Source: CALFVT01 sp039989855 (GTDB lineage Bacteria; Pseudomonadota; Alphaproteobacteria; Caulobacterales; Maricaulaceae). Taken from it: DNA of 47,320 nucleotides. Under the pieces are notes generated by a model. That model was not told where the DNA came from. It saw nothing but the letters and a program-made list of their open reading frames with translations, and ran no database searches. Location of the stretch: assembly GCA_039989855.1 (NCBI GenBank), contig JBDXGZ010000025.1:1-47320 (forward strand). Direction: 5' to 3'. The translations under genes and the position numbers were made by a program. Shown piece after piece: positions 8,259 to 18,289 of the stretch (within the stretch, counting starts at the first letter, position 1; every line of letters starts with the position of its first letter).

Positions 8259-9833
8259 CTATGTCGAGGGTTTTTTCAAGAGGTATTTTACGTCATTGAT
8301 AACGAAAGCTCTAAGGCCAAAGGCGGCTAAAATATAAATGATGCCACCAAAGGCACAGACCAGTAAAAGTGCTAGATAGTCTGTCATAATCGGCCCGTTA
8401 AGCCAAGATATAGCGTGATCTTTAATAAGCCATAAAGCCGCCCCCATAGTAACCGAAGCCAAGATAATACGGGGTAAGCTCTTTTGTAACCTTTTATCAA
8501 ACCTAAACCATCCATCTCGGTATAAAATATAGGCGAGACATATCACATTAATCCACGCAGCAACTGATGTTGCCAATGCCAATCCAGAGAAGCCTATCGT
8601 AAAAAATAATGACGCCCCTAACGCAAGGTTTATGAGGGCTGACATACCTGCAAACACCATCGGAGTTTTCGTATTCTCTCGTGCAAAAAAAGCGGGTGTT
8701 AAAACTTTCAGTAAAACAAAGGCGGGTAAACCTAGTGCAAACATAGCCAGAGCCTGTCCCGCATTTCGCGTATCTATGCCAGTGAATTGCCCCCGCTCTA
8801 ACAGCCCGCCAATAAGAAACTCAGGCATCACAAAAAGAGCAACAGCCGCAGGAACCGTCAAAAAGGCCGCGATTTCCATCCCACGGTTCATGGCGTTCAT
8901 GGCCCCTTGCTCATCTCCTGCACGCAACCGGCGGGACAAGGTCGGCAAGAGGGCTATACCCATCGCGATTCCAATCATAGCAAGCGGTAGTTGATATAAG
9001 CGGTCGGCGTAATAAAGCCAACTGGCAGCGCCTTCTTTGATGGTCGCTATACTATGGCTCACAGCGAGATTAATTTGAGTGATACCCGCTGAAATTAATC
9101 CTGGAACACCTAAAACAATGAGGCGCTTTACGCCAGGTGTCATCTTAGGCATTTTCCGAGGAAGCGATATTTTTGCCCGCTTTAAGGCCCACCACAAAGC
9201 TCCAGCTTGGGTAACCCCTGAAACGGTCATGCCTATAGCTAAATAAAGAGCTAGATCCGTTTCGGATACATCACCGCGCATCGCCAATATCAAAATGCCA
9301 ATCCAAAATACATTAAGAAGAGCTGGCACAAAGGCCGCCATTGCGAAATAATGCCGTGCATTTAACATTCCAGAAAACAATGCGGCGAGAGACATCAATA
9401 AAAGATACGGCATGGTAATTCGCGCATAAATGACGGCAAGGTCATAAGCTGCTAACTCTCCAGGCACAGATGATACATGGCCTAATCCCCCTCCCACGAG
9501 ATTAAGAGACCACGGCATCGTCAGTTCAAAAACAAGGACAATGGCCATAACAAAAACTAAAAGGGCCGCAAAAACCTCACCTGCAAATTTTGCCGCTGCC
9601 TCATCGCCCTTCCCTTCGATCTCTCGTGAATAGAGCGGGACAAAAGCCGCATTGAAAGCGCCTTCTGCAAACATTCGTCGGAAGAGGTTGGGAAGTTTAG
9701 TGGCTGTAATCAAGGCGTCATTAATGACGCTCGCCCCAAGATAATTTGCCAGAAGAATGTCACGCACAAGACCGAGAACACGACTTATAAGCGTCATGGC
9801 GCCTATAATAGCTGTCGACTTAATCAACCTCAT
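8259..9833 (-). CDS. murJ: Lipid II flippase MurJ
   Basis: A 524-residue polytopic inner-membrane protein of the MVF (MOP exporter) superfamily. It moves lipid-linked peptidoglycan precursor to the periplasmic face. It opens with the family signature TLISRVLGLVRDILLANYLGAS, followed by LPNLFRRMFAEGAFNAAFVPLYS, the two classical MurJ blocks. About 14 hydrophobic helices are visible. Arg-rich inner loops such as ARENTKTP also fit. Its ATG overlaps the glnD stop by four bases (ATGA), so translation is coupled to glnD. That gene order (mutS-glnD-murJ) recurs in alphaproteobacteria. Confidence 0.96.
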   Translation of the reverse strand: MRLIKSTAIIGAMTLISRVLGLVRDILLANYLGASVINDALITATKLPNLFRRMFAEGAFNAAFVPLYSREIEGKGDEAAAKFAGEVFAALLVFVMAIVLVFELTMPWSLNLVGGGLGHVSSVPGELAAYDLAVIYARITMPYLLLMSLAALFSGMLNARHYFAMAAFVPALLNVFWIGILILAMRGDVSETDLALYLAIGMTVSGVTQAGALWWALKRAKISLPRKMPKMTPGVKRLIVLGVPGLISAGITQINLAVSHSIATIKEGAASWLYYADRLYQLPLAMIGIAMGIALLPTLSRRLRAGDEQGAMNAMNRGMEIAAFLTVPAAVALFVMPEFLIGGLLERGQFTGIDTRNAGQALAMFALGLPAFVLLKVLTPAFFARENTKTPMVFAGMSALINLALGASLFFTIGFSGLALATSVAAWINVICLAYILYRDGWFRFDKRLQKSLPRIILASVTMGAALWLIKDHAISWLNGPIMTDYLALLLVCAFGGIIYILAAFGLRAFVINDVKYLLKKPST

Positions 9834-12676
9834 GTGACGCTCGGTATGCTTTCAAGGTTTAGAACAGTCATCATCTTTTGCTCTATTTCAGCCCGTCGTT
9901 TAGAATCCGTTAAATCACTCTGACGTTCACACCGCACATAAAAAGCATCAACAGCCATGGTTCCAACATTTTCAACATGAGCAGATAAAAGATCTAAATC
10001 CAAATCCCGTAAAGCGGCGGCTAACTCCCACAAAAGCCCTGGCCTATCGCGGCCCTGAATATCAATAATGAAACGGTCTCCTTGCGGCGCGGCAGAGACA
10101 CTCACAGTAGGATGTACGGGTATCGCCTGCGCACGCCGTGAGCCTAATTTAGACGGAATTGAAATATCATCAAGTTTGTCATGAACCGCTTGAACGGCCC
10201 GTGCCTTTAAGTTCTCAATTGCCGTATCATTTTTGCGCCCAAAAGCCAGTCCCTGAGCATTTTGCAAGTAAAATATATTCATAACGCGCCCGGTCCGTCC
10301 TGTATAAAGACGTGCGCCAATAATGGACGCCCCGCAAGAAGAAATCGCCAAAGATAAATCTGCGAAAAGACCGCGGCGATCCTGTGTAATAACCCGTAAT
10401 TCCGTATGATCTGTTTGCAGATTGCGACGCGTGCCAACCGCTACATCATCAAGCGTTCCTGCCGTGATGGCACTATCAAAGAAACGTCCATGACGAATAA
10501 GGTCTGGCATATCTGTCGAGGCAAAATAATTATCTGAAAGTTCAGACATAATCGGCGCAACGCGGTCGCGCATTTTTTCAGGTAATTTTTCAAATAATTG
10601 CTCCCGCACAGATGCGGCTTTGGCCTTGGGGGCAAGGGCTGGTTTTCCTGTTAGGAAGTTAGATGTCGCCCCGTAAAGCTCACGCAAAAGCGAGCCTTTC
10701 CAATCATTATAAATTCCAGGCCCAACGGCGCGAATATCAACAATGGTGAGCATATATAAAAGATCCAATCGCTCTTGGGAGCCAATTAACGCACCAAATT
10801 CAGCGATTGTATCAGGATCGGAAATATCACGCCTTTGAGCCGTTTCAGATAGGTCGAGATGCCTCCGAATAAGCCACGCGACATTATCGGTTATATCTTT
10901 ACTGACGCCTAATCTACGACAAGCGCGGCGGCCAAGCATCGCGCCTTCAATACATTGGTCGCCCTGCCCCTTGCCTGTATCGTGAAGGATACAGGCCAAA
11001 TAAAGCGTCAGCCGATCCACATCAGTTAGACTTTGAGAAATTCTGTACGCGACTGGGTTTTCTTGGGTCAAATTACCAATTAAAATTTCATGGAAATAGT
11101 AAACTAAAAACAAGGTATGCTCATCCACCGTAAAGGCATGGTGCATATTAAATTGTGTCCGCGCAACAATCCCGCCAAATTCTAAGAGATAGCGCCCTAA
11201 AACGCCGCTTTCATTCATCGCCTTTAGCGTTGCATAAGGCGCTGCCGCGTTAAGCAGTATAGTTTGGAAGATTTGGCTTATATCAGGGTCACGGCGGAAA
11301 TTGTTATCAATCAGATTGCGCCGAAAATTAATCGCCTGAAACGCATCTGGATGAATATCCAAATTATGCCTCCCTGCTTCCTCAAACAGATTCATAATTA
11401 GGGCTGGGTTTTCACGAATTTGCATATCATCGGTGAAATGAATACGACCCTTTTGGATTTTAAAATTCTTATTTTTCATGCCGCGTCGACGGTTTGGTAA
11501 TAAGCTCGTTAAGCCCTTGGGTAAGCTTAACGCATTGGCTTCCTCAAGGCGAGCGCAGGCAATTCGCGTCAACGCGCCAACTTCACGAGCATTGGTGAAA
11601 TATTCTTGCATGAAACGCTCAACCGCGACTTCAACAGGGCCTGACGCATGGCCCATTTTACGGGCCAGTACCGTTTGTCGGTCGAAAGACAGGCTTTCGG
11701 TTGCTCGTCCTGCCGCAAGATGCAGATGAATACGTGCACGCCATAAGAAATCTGCCGCGCGCGAGAACCTCTGCCCTGCCGCTTTAGAAAACAGTTGCAT
11801 CTCCACATAGGGTTCAGTGGCTTGCGCGTCTATGACATGTCCGTCGCGGTCAAGGTAGCGCATAATCCAATAAAGCACATGCAGGTCACGAAGACCGCCT
11901 TTACCTTCTTTTATATTGGGCTCAATTACGTAGCGTGAATTGCCTTCGCGCGTATGGCGTTGATCGCGTTCTTCAAGCTTATGAGCAATATAGGCGCGCC
12001 CACTGCCCTTAGTTATCTCACGTCTAAACCGCACATAAAGCGCATTGGCGAGAGCTTCATCACCCGAGATATAACGCACATCGAGGAGCGCCGTTAATAT
12101 AGTCTGATCTTCTTTCGCAAGACTAATACATTGGTCAATCGTGCGAACTGAATGGCCAACTTTCAGACCCAAGTCCCACAACATATAGAGAATATGTTCT
12201 GTTACGCTTTCCGTGAAAGGCGAGCCTTTCTTATCGGCTAAAAGAAACAAAATATCTACATCCGAGAATGGAGCCATTTCCCCACGCCCATTACCGCCCA
12301 CCACACAAAGCGCTATACGCTCTGCTTCGGTTGGGTTGGATGACCGCACAATGTGGGTTACCGTATAATCAAACAGGGCCGTCAGAATCTCATCATGAAT
12401 AGCGCAAATAAGATGCGCCATTTCAAGCCCGCCCAATCGCCCTGCCATAAAGAGCTGCTTGGCATCTTCCATCGCGTCTTTATGGGTTGTTTTAAATAGC
12501 TCTAAAATATCACGTCGTAGGTTGGGGCCGCCCTCATTATGGCGCGCGCTTAGAGCCACTCTAAATTGATGCGGGTCAATCCCTGTATCCAACATTTCGG
12601 TGTTTTTTGGAATAGTCAGAGTTTTCGCGCGCCCGGCTTTTCGCGGCGCAGGAGATTTACGGCTTGGAAGTTTCAT
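9830..12676 (-). CDS. glnD: Bifunctional PII uridylyltransferase/uridylyl-removing enzyme
   Basis: The glutamine sensor of nitrogen control: it uridylylates PII (GlnB/GlnK) when glutamine is low and removes UMP when glutamine is high. The domains are in canonical order. An N-terminal nucleotidyltransferase has GGNGRGEMAPFSDVDILFL (about residues 123-142). A PII-uridylyltransferase helical domain comes next, then an HD hydrolase domain with ILHDTGKG (about 560-567). Two C-terminal ACT domains (about 765-840 and 880-945) include DRRGLFADLSLAISSCGASI and DRPGLLWELAAALRDLDLDL. The 948 residues are full length. It overlaps mutS upstream and murJ downstream by ATGA each, forming a tight three-gene unit. 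The long charged N terminus (residues 1-30) is Arg/Lys-rich. Confidence 0.97.
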   Translation of the reverse strand: MKLPSRKSPAPRKAGRAKTLTIPKNTEMLDTGIDPHQFRVALSARHNEGGPNLRRDILELFKTTHKDAMEDAKQLFMAGRLGGLEMAHLICAIHDEILTALFDYTVTHIVRSSNPTEAERIALCVVGGNGRGEMAPFSDVDILFLLADKKGSPFTESVTEHILYMLWDLGLKVGHSVRTIDQCISLAKEDQTILTALLDVRYISGDEALANALYVRFRREITKGSGRAYIAHKLEERDQRHTREGNSRYVIEPNIKEGKGGLRDLHVLYWIMRYLDRDGHVIDAQATEPYVEMQLFSKAAGQRFSRAADFLWRARIHLHLAAGRATESLSFDRQTVLARKMGHASGPVEVAVERFMQEYFTNAREVGALTRIACARLEEANALSLPKGLTSLLPNRRRGMKNKNFKIQKGRIHFTDDMQIRENPALIMNLFEEAGRHNLDIHPDAFQAINFRRNLIDNNFRRDPDISQIFQTILLNAAAPYATLKAMNESGVLGRYLLEFGGIVARTQFNMHHAFTVDEHTLFLVYYFHEILIGNLTQENPVAYRISQSLTDVDRLTLYLACILHDTGKGQGDQCIEGAMLGRRACRRLGVSKDITDNVAWLIRRHLDLSETAQRRDISDPDTIAEFGALIGSQERLDLLYMLTIVDIRAVGPGIYNDWKGSLLRELYGATSNFLTGKPALAPKAKAASVREQLFEKLPEKMRDRVAPIMSELSDNYFASTDMPDLIRHGRFFDSAITAGTLDDVAVGTRRNLQTDHTELRVITQDRRGLFADLSLAISSCGASIIGARLYTGRTGRVMNIFYLQNAQGLAFGRKNDTAIENLKARAVQAVHDKLDDISIPSKLGSRRAQAIPVHPTVSVSAAPQGDRFIIDIQGRDRPGLLWELAAALRDLDLDLLSAHVENVGTMAVDAFYVRCERQSDLTDSKRRAEIEQKMMTVLNLESIPSVT

Positions 12677-15396
12677 GACGCGTCTACCTCTAACTTGCTT
12701 TTTAATTCATACAGTAAATCAAGCGCCGCGCGGGGTGACAAATCGTTGACATCAAGAGCTGCGAGGGCATGTTCAACTGGGCTCGGCTCACGCGGAGCGA
12801 GACTCGGGCTTGGGGCCGCAAAAAGCGGCAGGTTACCCAGCCGCGCTTCCGTGCCGTCATGATCAGCCTCAAGACGGGTCAATACATCACGTGCACGATC
12901 AACCGCTGCCTTCGGAAGTCCCGCCAATTTCGCCACTTGCACGCCGTAGGATTTATCAGCAGCTCCGGCTCTTACGTCATGCAGGAAAATCAAATCATTT
13001 TCCCACTCTTTAGCGTGGAGGCATGAATTACCCGCGAGCGGTAGGCTCTCGGCCAAATCAGTGAGTTCATGATAATGAGTGGCAAACAAAGCCCGAGATT
13101 TATTCACCTCATAGAGATATTCAACCGCCGCCCACGCAATCGACAAGCCGTCAAAAGTCGCGGTTCCGCGCCCAATTTCATCAAGTATAACAAAACTTCT
13201 CGGCCCTGCGAGATTTAAGATCGCAGCCGTTTCAATCATCTCAACCATAAACGTCGATTGGCCTTTTGATAAATCATCCGACGCGCCGACACGCGAAAAT
13301 AATTGATCTGCCACACCAATATGAGCGCTTTCAGCTGGTATAAAATATCCCGATTGCGCCAAGATCAACATCAAAGCATTTTGCCGTAAGAACGTCGACT
13401 TACCCGCCATGTTCGGCCCTGTAATCACGACAAGCCTATTGCCAATATCGCCGTCCGTATCAAGCTGGCAATCATTGGGCGTAAAGGGTTGGTTCGCCTC
13501 TGCTTTCAAAGCCGCTTCAACAACCGAGTGCCGCCCGCCTTTCACATCGAAACGTAAACTCATGTCGACCACAGGACGGCAAGCTTTCGCCGTCTCTGCC
13601 CAAAGCGCCGCGGCCGTGGCCACGTCTAATCCTGCAAGCGCCGTCGCCATATTGCGGATCATATCCGCTTGCTCAGCCACCCGCGCAACAAAACCGTCAA
13701 AAAGCGCTATTTCAATCGCAAGCGCCTTATCCCCTGCGCCTGATATTTTCGCGTCGAGTTCCGCTAGGTCCGTTGTTGTAAAGCGAACGCCGCTAACAAG
13801 GGTTTGACGGTGAATGAATTGACTATCCGCCCCCTTGGATAGCATCTCATCCGCATATTTGGGCGTTACCTCAATAAAGAAGCCGAGCACATTATTATGT
13901 TTAATTTTTAAAGTCGGGACATTCGCGACTTTCGCATATTCCGCTTGCAGCCCTGCGATGATTTTACGGCTCTCATCTCGGAGTGTTTTTAATTGGTCCA
14001 GTTCTGGCGACCACCCTGTGGCAATAAACTTTCCGTCTCGCGCCAAAAGCGGGACATCTTCTTCAAGCGCTTTGTTTAAATCTTGAACTAATTTTCCTAA
14101 AACCCCTTTATCGGACAAGCTCACCATATTCAGAGCCGCCTGAACATTATGCGGAATGTCTAAGGAGGGATAACGCGCAAATAGCGCCGATAAAAGCTCC
14201 CCTTGTTTAAGGGTCACGGATAACGTTTTAAGGTCACGCGGCCCGCCGCGTCCCAAGAGCAAGCGCGACAAGGCCCGTTGCATATCCCCGCAAGCTCGTA
14301 GATGCGTGCGAATATCATCACGAATATCTGTGCGGCTGACAAAGAAATCAACGGCGTCAAGACGGTGATTAATTGAATCCACATCGACCAAGGGCCGCGC
14401 GACGCGTGTTGCCAAAAGCCTCGCCCCTGGCCCTGTGACCGTCTTATCAATGACCGACAGCAGAGAACCTTTTCTCTGCCCTCTTTGAGTGTGCTCAATC
14501 TCAAGGCTTCGGCGCGTGGCGGGATCAATCGCCATATAACCCGACATGGATTGTTGTTGCGGCGGCGATAGCTCCACTCTTTTTCCCGCTTGTGTTAATT
14601 CCAGATAATCAAGCAAGGCTCCGCAGGCGGAAATTTCAACAGGGGTAAAGGCCCCAAACCCTGCCAAACTGCCGACCTCAAAACGGGATTTCAAACGAGA
14701 CTCGCCATTACGCTTATCAAATTTTGGCGACGGCAGCGGGGTTAACGCTGCGGCGGGCATGTTCAGCTTCGAGATAAAGTCTGGTGTTTGGTAGAGCGCT
14801 TCGGGCAGGATAAGTTCCCGCGCAGACAAAGCCGCCACTTCACTAAACAGGCGCGACGCACCGACGTGGCACACACGAAACAGACCGTCCGACACATCTG
14901 CCCACGCCAAGGCATAATCCCCAGCTAAGCTCTTGGCGATGCAGGCGATGAAATTAGAGCCGCGCGCATCAAGCAAATTATCTTCGGTTATAGTTCCGGG
15001 CGTAACGACACGGACAATCTCTCTGTTGACCACAGATTTATAGCCGCGCTTTTTGGCTTCCGCAGGGCTTTCCGTCTGCTCACACACAGCGACGCGAAAA
15101 CCCTTCTTGATCAATTTCGGCAGGTAAGTATTCGCCGCGTGAACGGGCACGCCGCACATGGGAATATACGCCCCGTCATGCTTGCCCCGCTTGGTCAAAG
15201 CAATATCCAAAGCTTGCGCCGCATTCACCGCATCATCAAAAAACAATTCGTAAAAATCACCCATGCGGTAAAATAACAAAACATCCTCTCCCGCTGTCTC
15301 TTTGATGGCCATATATTGCGCCATCATCGGAGTCAGTTTCGACGATTTTTTTGGCTCTTTGAGGGCCTCAGTTTGTTTTTTTTGTGGTTCGGTCAT
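12673..15396 (-). CDS. mutS: DNA mismatch repair ATPase MutS
   Basis: Recognises mismatches and small loops and recruits MutL. The mismatch-binding domain near the N terminus has LLFYRMGDFYELFFDDA, with the Phe-x-Glu wedge (F-Y-E). The connector, lever and clamp domains follow. The ABC-type ATPase has the Walker A GPNMAGKST and the Walker B/signature stretch FVILDEIGRGTATFDG. A C-terminal dimerisation tail ends the 907-residue protein. The ATG at 15396 has a GAAAGAG ribosome binding sequence just upstream. It is the first gene of the mutS-glnD-murJ unit. Confidence 0.98.
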   Translation of the reverse strand: MTEPQKKQTEALKEPKKSSKLTPMMAQYMAIKETAGEDVLLFYRMGDFYELFFDDAVNAAQALDIALTKRGKHDGAYIPMCGVPVHAANTYLPKLIKKGFRVAVCEQTESPAEAKKRGYKSVVNREIVRVVTPGTITEDNLLDARGSNFIACIAKSLAGDYALAWADVSDGLFRVCHVGASRLFSEVAALSARELILPEALYQTPDFISKLNMPAAALTPLPSPKFDKRNGESRLKSRFEVGSLAGFGAFTPVEISACGALLDYLELTQAGKRVELSPPQQQSMSGYMAIDPATRRSLEIEHTQRGQRKGSLLSVIDKTVTGPGARLLATRVARPLVDVDSINHRLDAVDFFVSRTDIRDDIRTHLRACGDMQRALSRLLLGRGGPRDLKTLSVTLKQGELLSALFARYPSLDIPHNVQAALNMVSLSDKGVLGKLVQDLNKALEEDVPLLARDGKFIATGWSPELDQLKTLRDESRKIIAGLQAEYAKVANVPTLKIKHNNVLGFFIEVTPKYADEMLSKGADSQFIHRQTLVSGVRFTTTDLAELDAKISGAGDKALAIEIALFDGFVARVAEQADMIRNMATALAGLDVATAAALWAETAKACRPVVDMSLRFDVKGGRHSVVEAALKAEANQPFTPNDCQLDTDGDIGNRLVVITGPNMAGKSTFLRQNALMLILAQSGYFIPAESAHIGVADQLFSRVGASDDLSKGQSTFMVEMIETAAILNLAGPRSFVILDEIGRGTATFDGLSIAWAAVEYLYEVNKSRALFATHYHELTDLAESLPLAGNSCLHAKEWENDLIFLHDVRAGAADKSYGVQVAKLAGLPKAAVDRARDVLTRLEADHDGTEARLGNLPLFAAPSPSLAPREPSPVEHALAALDVNDLSPRAALDLLYELKSKLEVDAS

Positions 15397-15450
15397 TTGG
15401 CTCTTTCAATCCCTCATTCTGACAATAGGTTCAAGCCTTTGTTTATAGCC

Positions 15451-16815
15451 TTATGATGATCTTAAGCTGTCGTCCATATCGGTTTCCTCATCAGCTCGAA
15501 TACCTTTAGCCGCATTTGGCCCAAATAGCATTATAATGATCGCCAATATGATCGCTGGGATGCCGAGAGCCGCTGTAAAAATAAAGAAAGTCTCAAACCC
15601 TAATTTATTGGCCATTATACCTGTAAACCCACTGAGTGTTTTTCCAACAAGGTTAAACATTGAACTTAAAAAAGCATATTGCGTCGCCGCAAATTTTAAT
15701 TCCGTCAACGACGAAAGATAGGCAATAAAGACCGTTGCCGAAAAACCAGCTGCTAAATTATCAGCTCCAACTGTGACAAATAAATAGGCCGTTTTCGGGT
15801 CACCTACCGTAGCCAACCATGCAAAGGCGGCATTTGTTATAACCATGAAAATAGACCCAACAATCAAACAACGCATCAAGCCAAACCTGATTGAGATGAT
15901 ACCGCCCAAAAACCCACCCAACACGACAGGCCATGGACCAAAAAAGCTCGACACGAGTCCAACTTGCAATTCAGTATACCCAATATGCTGATACAAAGGC
16001 TTCGCCATTGGCCCCATAGTTTTATCGCTGATCAAATAGGTCGCCACCAAAAGAAAAACGATGGGTGTCCATACTCCTAATCGTCCAACAAATGAAAAGA
16101 AGGGATTCACCACATTTTCGACAATAGCTTGCCCAAGTGTCAAAGCTTTACGGCGTACCGCTCTGGATGGCTCTTTAATAAAGAAGATAACGCTGCCGTT
16201 TAGAGCCATAACGCTTGCCATAAACAAATAGGCAATATTCCAATTAAACTTGGCCGCCACAATATATGATAGACCTGCGGCTATAATCGCGAGCCTATAA
16301 CCCAACACATAAGTTGCCGCCATATTCGCTTGTTGGTCATTAGGCGCCGCTTCAATACGCCAAGCATCTACGGAAATATCGAGCGTTGCTCCTGAAGTTG
16401 CCAATATAACCGCACCTAATGCCAAGCGCGTTAAATCTTGCGATGGATCAGAACTGGCAATGGTTAACATTCCAATGATTGTGCCCATAACAGCCACGAG
16501 CATCCATGATCGACGCTGTCCTAATCCACCTAGAGGGGCTGGAAATTTTATACGGTCAACAAGAGGGGCCCATAAAACCTTGAGTGTATAAGCTAGTCCG
16601 ATCCATGAAAAAAAACCTATAACCGAAAGGTCAACACCTTCCTTTTTCATCCAAAAGGCCAATTCTGAATATATCAGCATGAATGGTAAGCCAGACGCGA
16701 AGCCTAGCGACATCATCGCCAACATTTTCGGCTGCGCATATACTTTTACTGATTCACCCCACTCTTTTGGGGATAACAACGTTTGGAAAAATTGTGAAAA
16801 GCTAGACTGTGTCAT
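15451..16815 (-). CDS. AmpG-family MFS permease (muropeptide transporter)
   Basis: A 454-residue inner-membrane protein with about 12 hydrophobic helices. The N-terminal block KMLAMMSLGFASGLPFMLIY and then IGFFSWIGLAYTLKVLWAPLVDR is the diagnostic AmpG/SLC33 signature. AmpG imports anhydro-muropeptides released by wall turnover and feeds recycling and, in some species, beta-lactamase induction. I leave the symbol blank because alphaproteobacteria often have several AmpG paralogues with different substrates. It is 54 bases upstream of mutS on the same strand and may read into it. Confidence 0.85.
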   Translation of the reverse strand: MTQSSFSQFFQTLLSPKEWGESVKVYAQPKMLAMMSLGFASGLPFMLIYSELAFWMKKEGVDLSVIGFFSWIGLAYTLKVLWAPLVDRIKFPAPLGGLGQRRSWMLVAVMGTIIGMLTIASSDPSQDLTRLALGAVILATSGATLDISVDAWRIEAAPNDQQANMAATYVLGYRLAIIAAGLSYIVAAKFNWNIAYLFMASVMALNGSVIFFIKEPSRAVRRKALTLGQAIVENVVNPFFSFVGRLGVWTPIVFLLVATYLISDKTMGPMAKPLYQHIGYTELQVGLVSSFFGPWPVVLGGFLGGIISIRFGLMRCLIVGSIFMVITNAAFAWLATVGDPKTAYLFVTVGADNLAAGFSATVFIAYLSSLTELKFAATQYAFLSSMFNLVGKTLSGFTGIMANKLGFETFFIFTAALGIPAIILAIIIMLFGPNAAKGIRADEETDMDDSLRSS

Positions 16816-16933
16816 AATTTATGACTTGCCGCGCGACGTCACTTTTGTCTAGCGGCAAATATAAAGTACATTGATTTATAAACAGGCCTGCGCTCTCTCG
16901 CGCTAACTTAGCTTGTAATATTAACGTGTTAAT

Positions 16934-18154
16934 TTACGCCGCAGCAGATCGTTGTTTTGTCCATGTTTCAGCCATTTGTTGAAGCTCTTCCGCTGAAACG
17001 GGCTTGGTCATGAAATCATTCATACCTGCATCAAAACAAGCATTCCTATCATCGTCAAAGGCATTCGCTGTGAGAGCAACAATTGGAATTGTCTTACCAT
17101 GTTCATTCAATGCACGAATTTTACGTGTCGCCTCTAACCCGTCCATATTTGGCATACGCATATCCATCAAGATCATATCATATTGATTGCTACGCATCGC
17201 TTCCACCGCGAGTTGCCCATCTTCAACAACTTCAACGAAACATCCATCAGCTTCCAATAGCGTTCGCGTCAATAAAGCATTAATGGCATTATCTTCAGCT
17301 AGTAATATTCGTGTAGCTCCGTTAGTTTCAGTCGAATTTATTCCGATCGAAGGTTCTGACGCAGCTATTGCAGACCCAGCCATTGTATCATCAAATTGGC
17401 CGCCTAAAGCCGTTGGTTCTTCAGCTCGCACCGCATGCTCATCAGCACCGACAGCTTTAGCAATTACCGCGTCACGCCAATTACTCCCCAAGAGACTCTC
17501 ATCATCTTCGATAGGTAAGGCCCGTCGTTGGTAATCACGTTCTTCCGCTACAGGTTCAGCTTGCGTATATTCAAACCCAATATTACCCGCACCAACATTG
17601 TCAGTAACAGGGACGTCTTCATACATGGTTTCGATTGGCGGCTGAGGCGCGACCTGCATGTCTGGTACAGGCTCAACATATGCAGGCGCCTCTGGCTCAA
17701 TAGTCGGTGGCGCAGAGGCCATTATGTCTGCAGGCGTGTGAACAGGCAAAGGAGTATCAGCCGGAGGATTTACCCCTACTTGGTTAATGTCAGAAGTCAA
17801 GTTATCCACATTCGGAACCATCGTTGATGGATCTTGCGGGGGCACTTGCGGGATTAAGCCCGTGATATTGCGAGCTATGGCTAACGCGCCACCGTTCGGC
17901 ATAATATACTCAAGCCAGTCATAGACAAGCTCACCCGACGGTGAAGCAATACGTGTTTCGAAGCGACTTGGCACAGCACCCGCAACAGGCGCGGACCAAC
18001 CCTCAACCGCACAGCCATGCCAGTCAGACACCTGTCCACCATAGCTTTGCAAGAAGGCGGCATTAACAAAAATAACAGCACCATTAATGTCGCGCTTAAT
18101 GACTGGGTCAGGCCAAGGCCAAAGTTGGGAAGCCAACATGTCGTCCGGATTCAT
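16934..18154 (-). CDS. PAS-linker-REC protein (response regulator without kinase or output domain)
   Basis: The 406 residues divide into three parts. A PAS-like domain covers about 8-105 (DPVIKRDINGAVIFVNAAFL ... EYIMPNGGALAIARNITGL). A long low-complexity Pro/Glu/Ala-rich linker covers about 106-278. A complete receiver domain covers about 280-400. The receiver has the acidic pair LAEDN, phospho-acceptor D331 (ILMDMRMPNMDG), the Thr of ALTANA and the Lys of MTKPV. Its sequence is of the hybrid-kinase type (NAINALLTRTLLEADG, VEDGQLAVEAM). No HisKA/HATPase domain separates PAS and REC and there is no DNA-binding domain. It could be a hybrid kinase that lost its catalytic core, or a phosphate sink or adaptor. 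It begins 136 bases from the YifB stop and ends 118 bases before ampG. Confidence 0.85.
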   Translation of the reverse strand: MNPDDMLASQLWPWPDPVIKRDINGAVIFVNAAFLQSYGGQVSDWHGCAVEGWSAPVAGAVPSRFETRIASPSGELVYDWLEYIMPNGGALAIARNITGLIPQVPPQDPSTMVPNVDNLTSDINQVGVNPPADTPLPVHTPADIMASAPPTIEPEAPAYVEPVPDMQVAPQPPIETMYEDVPVTDNVGAGNIGFEYTQAEPVAEERDYQRRALPIEDDESLLGSNWRDAVIAKAVGADEHAVRAEEPTALGGQFDDTMAGSAIAASEPSIGINSTETNGATRILLAEDNAINALLTRTLLEADGCFVEVVEDGQLAVEAMRSNQYDMILMDMRMPNMDGLEATRKIRALNEHGKTIPIVALTANAFDDDRNACFDAGMNDFMTKPVSAEELQQMAETWTKQRSAAA

Positions 18155-18289
18155 TGAATCACCCTATGCGTTGAAACGTTTCATCTCAGCACTATCAACA
18201 ATTTGTCTAAACAATATCTTACTATAATGAGAAAATTACATCTTTTTACAACTTTAACTATAAGCTGTATTAAGAAAATGCGGCTTCAC

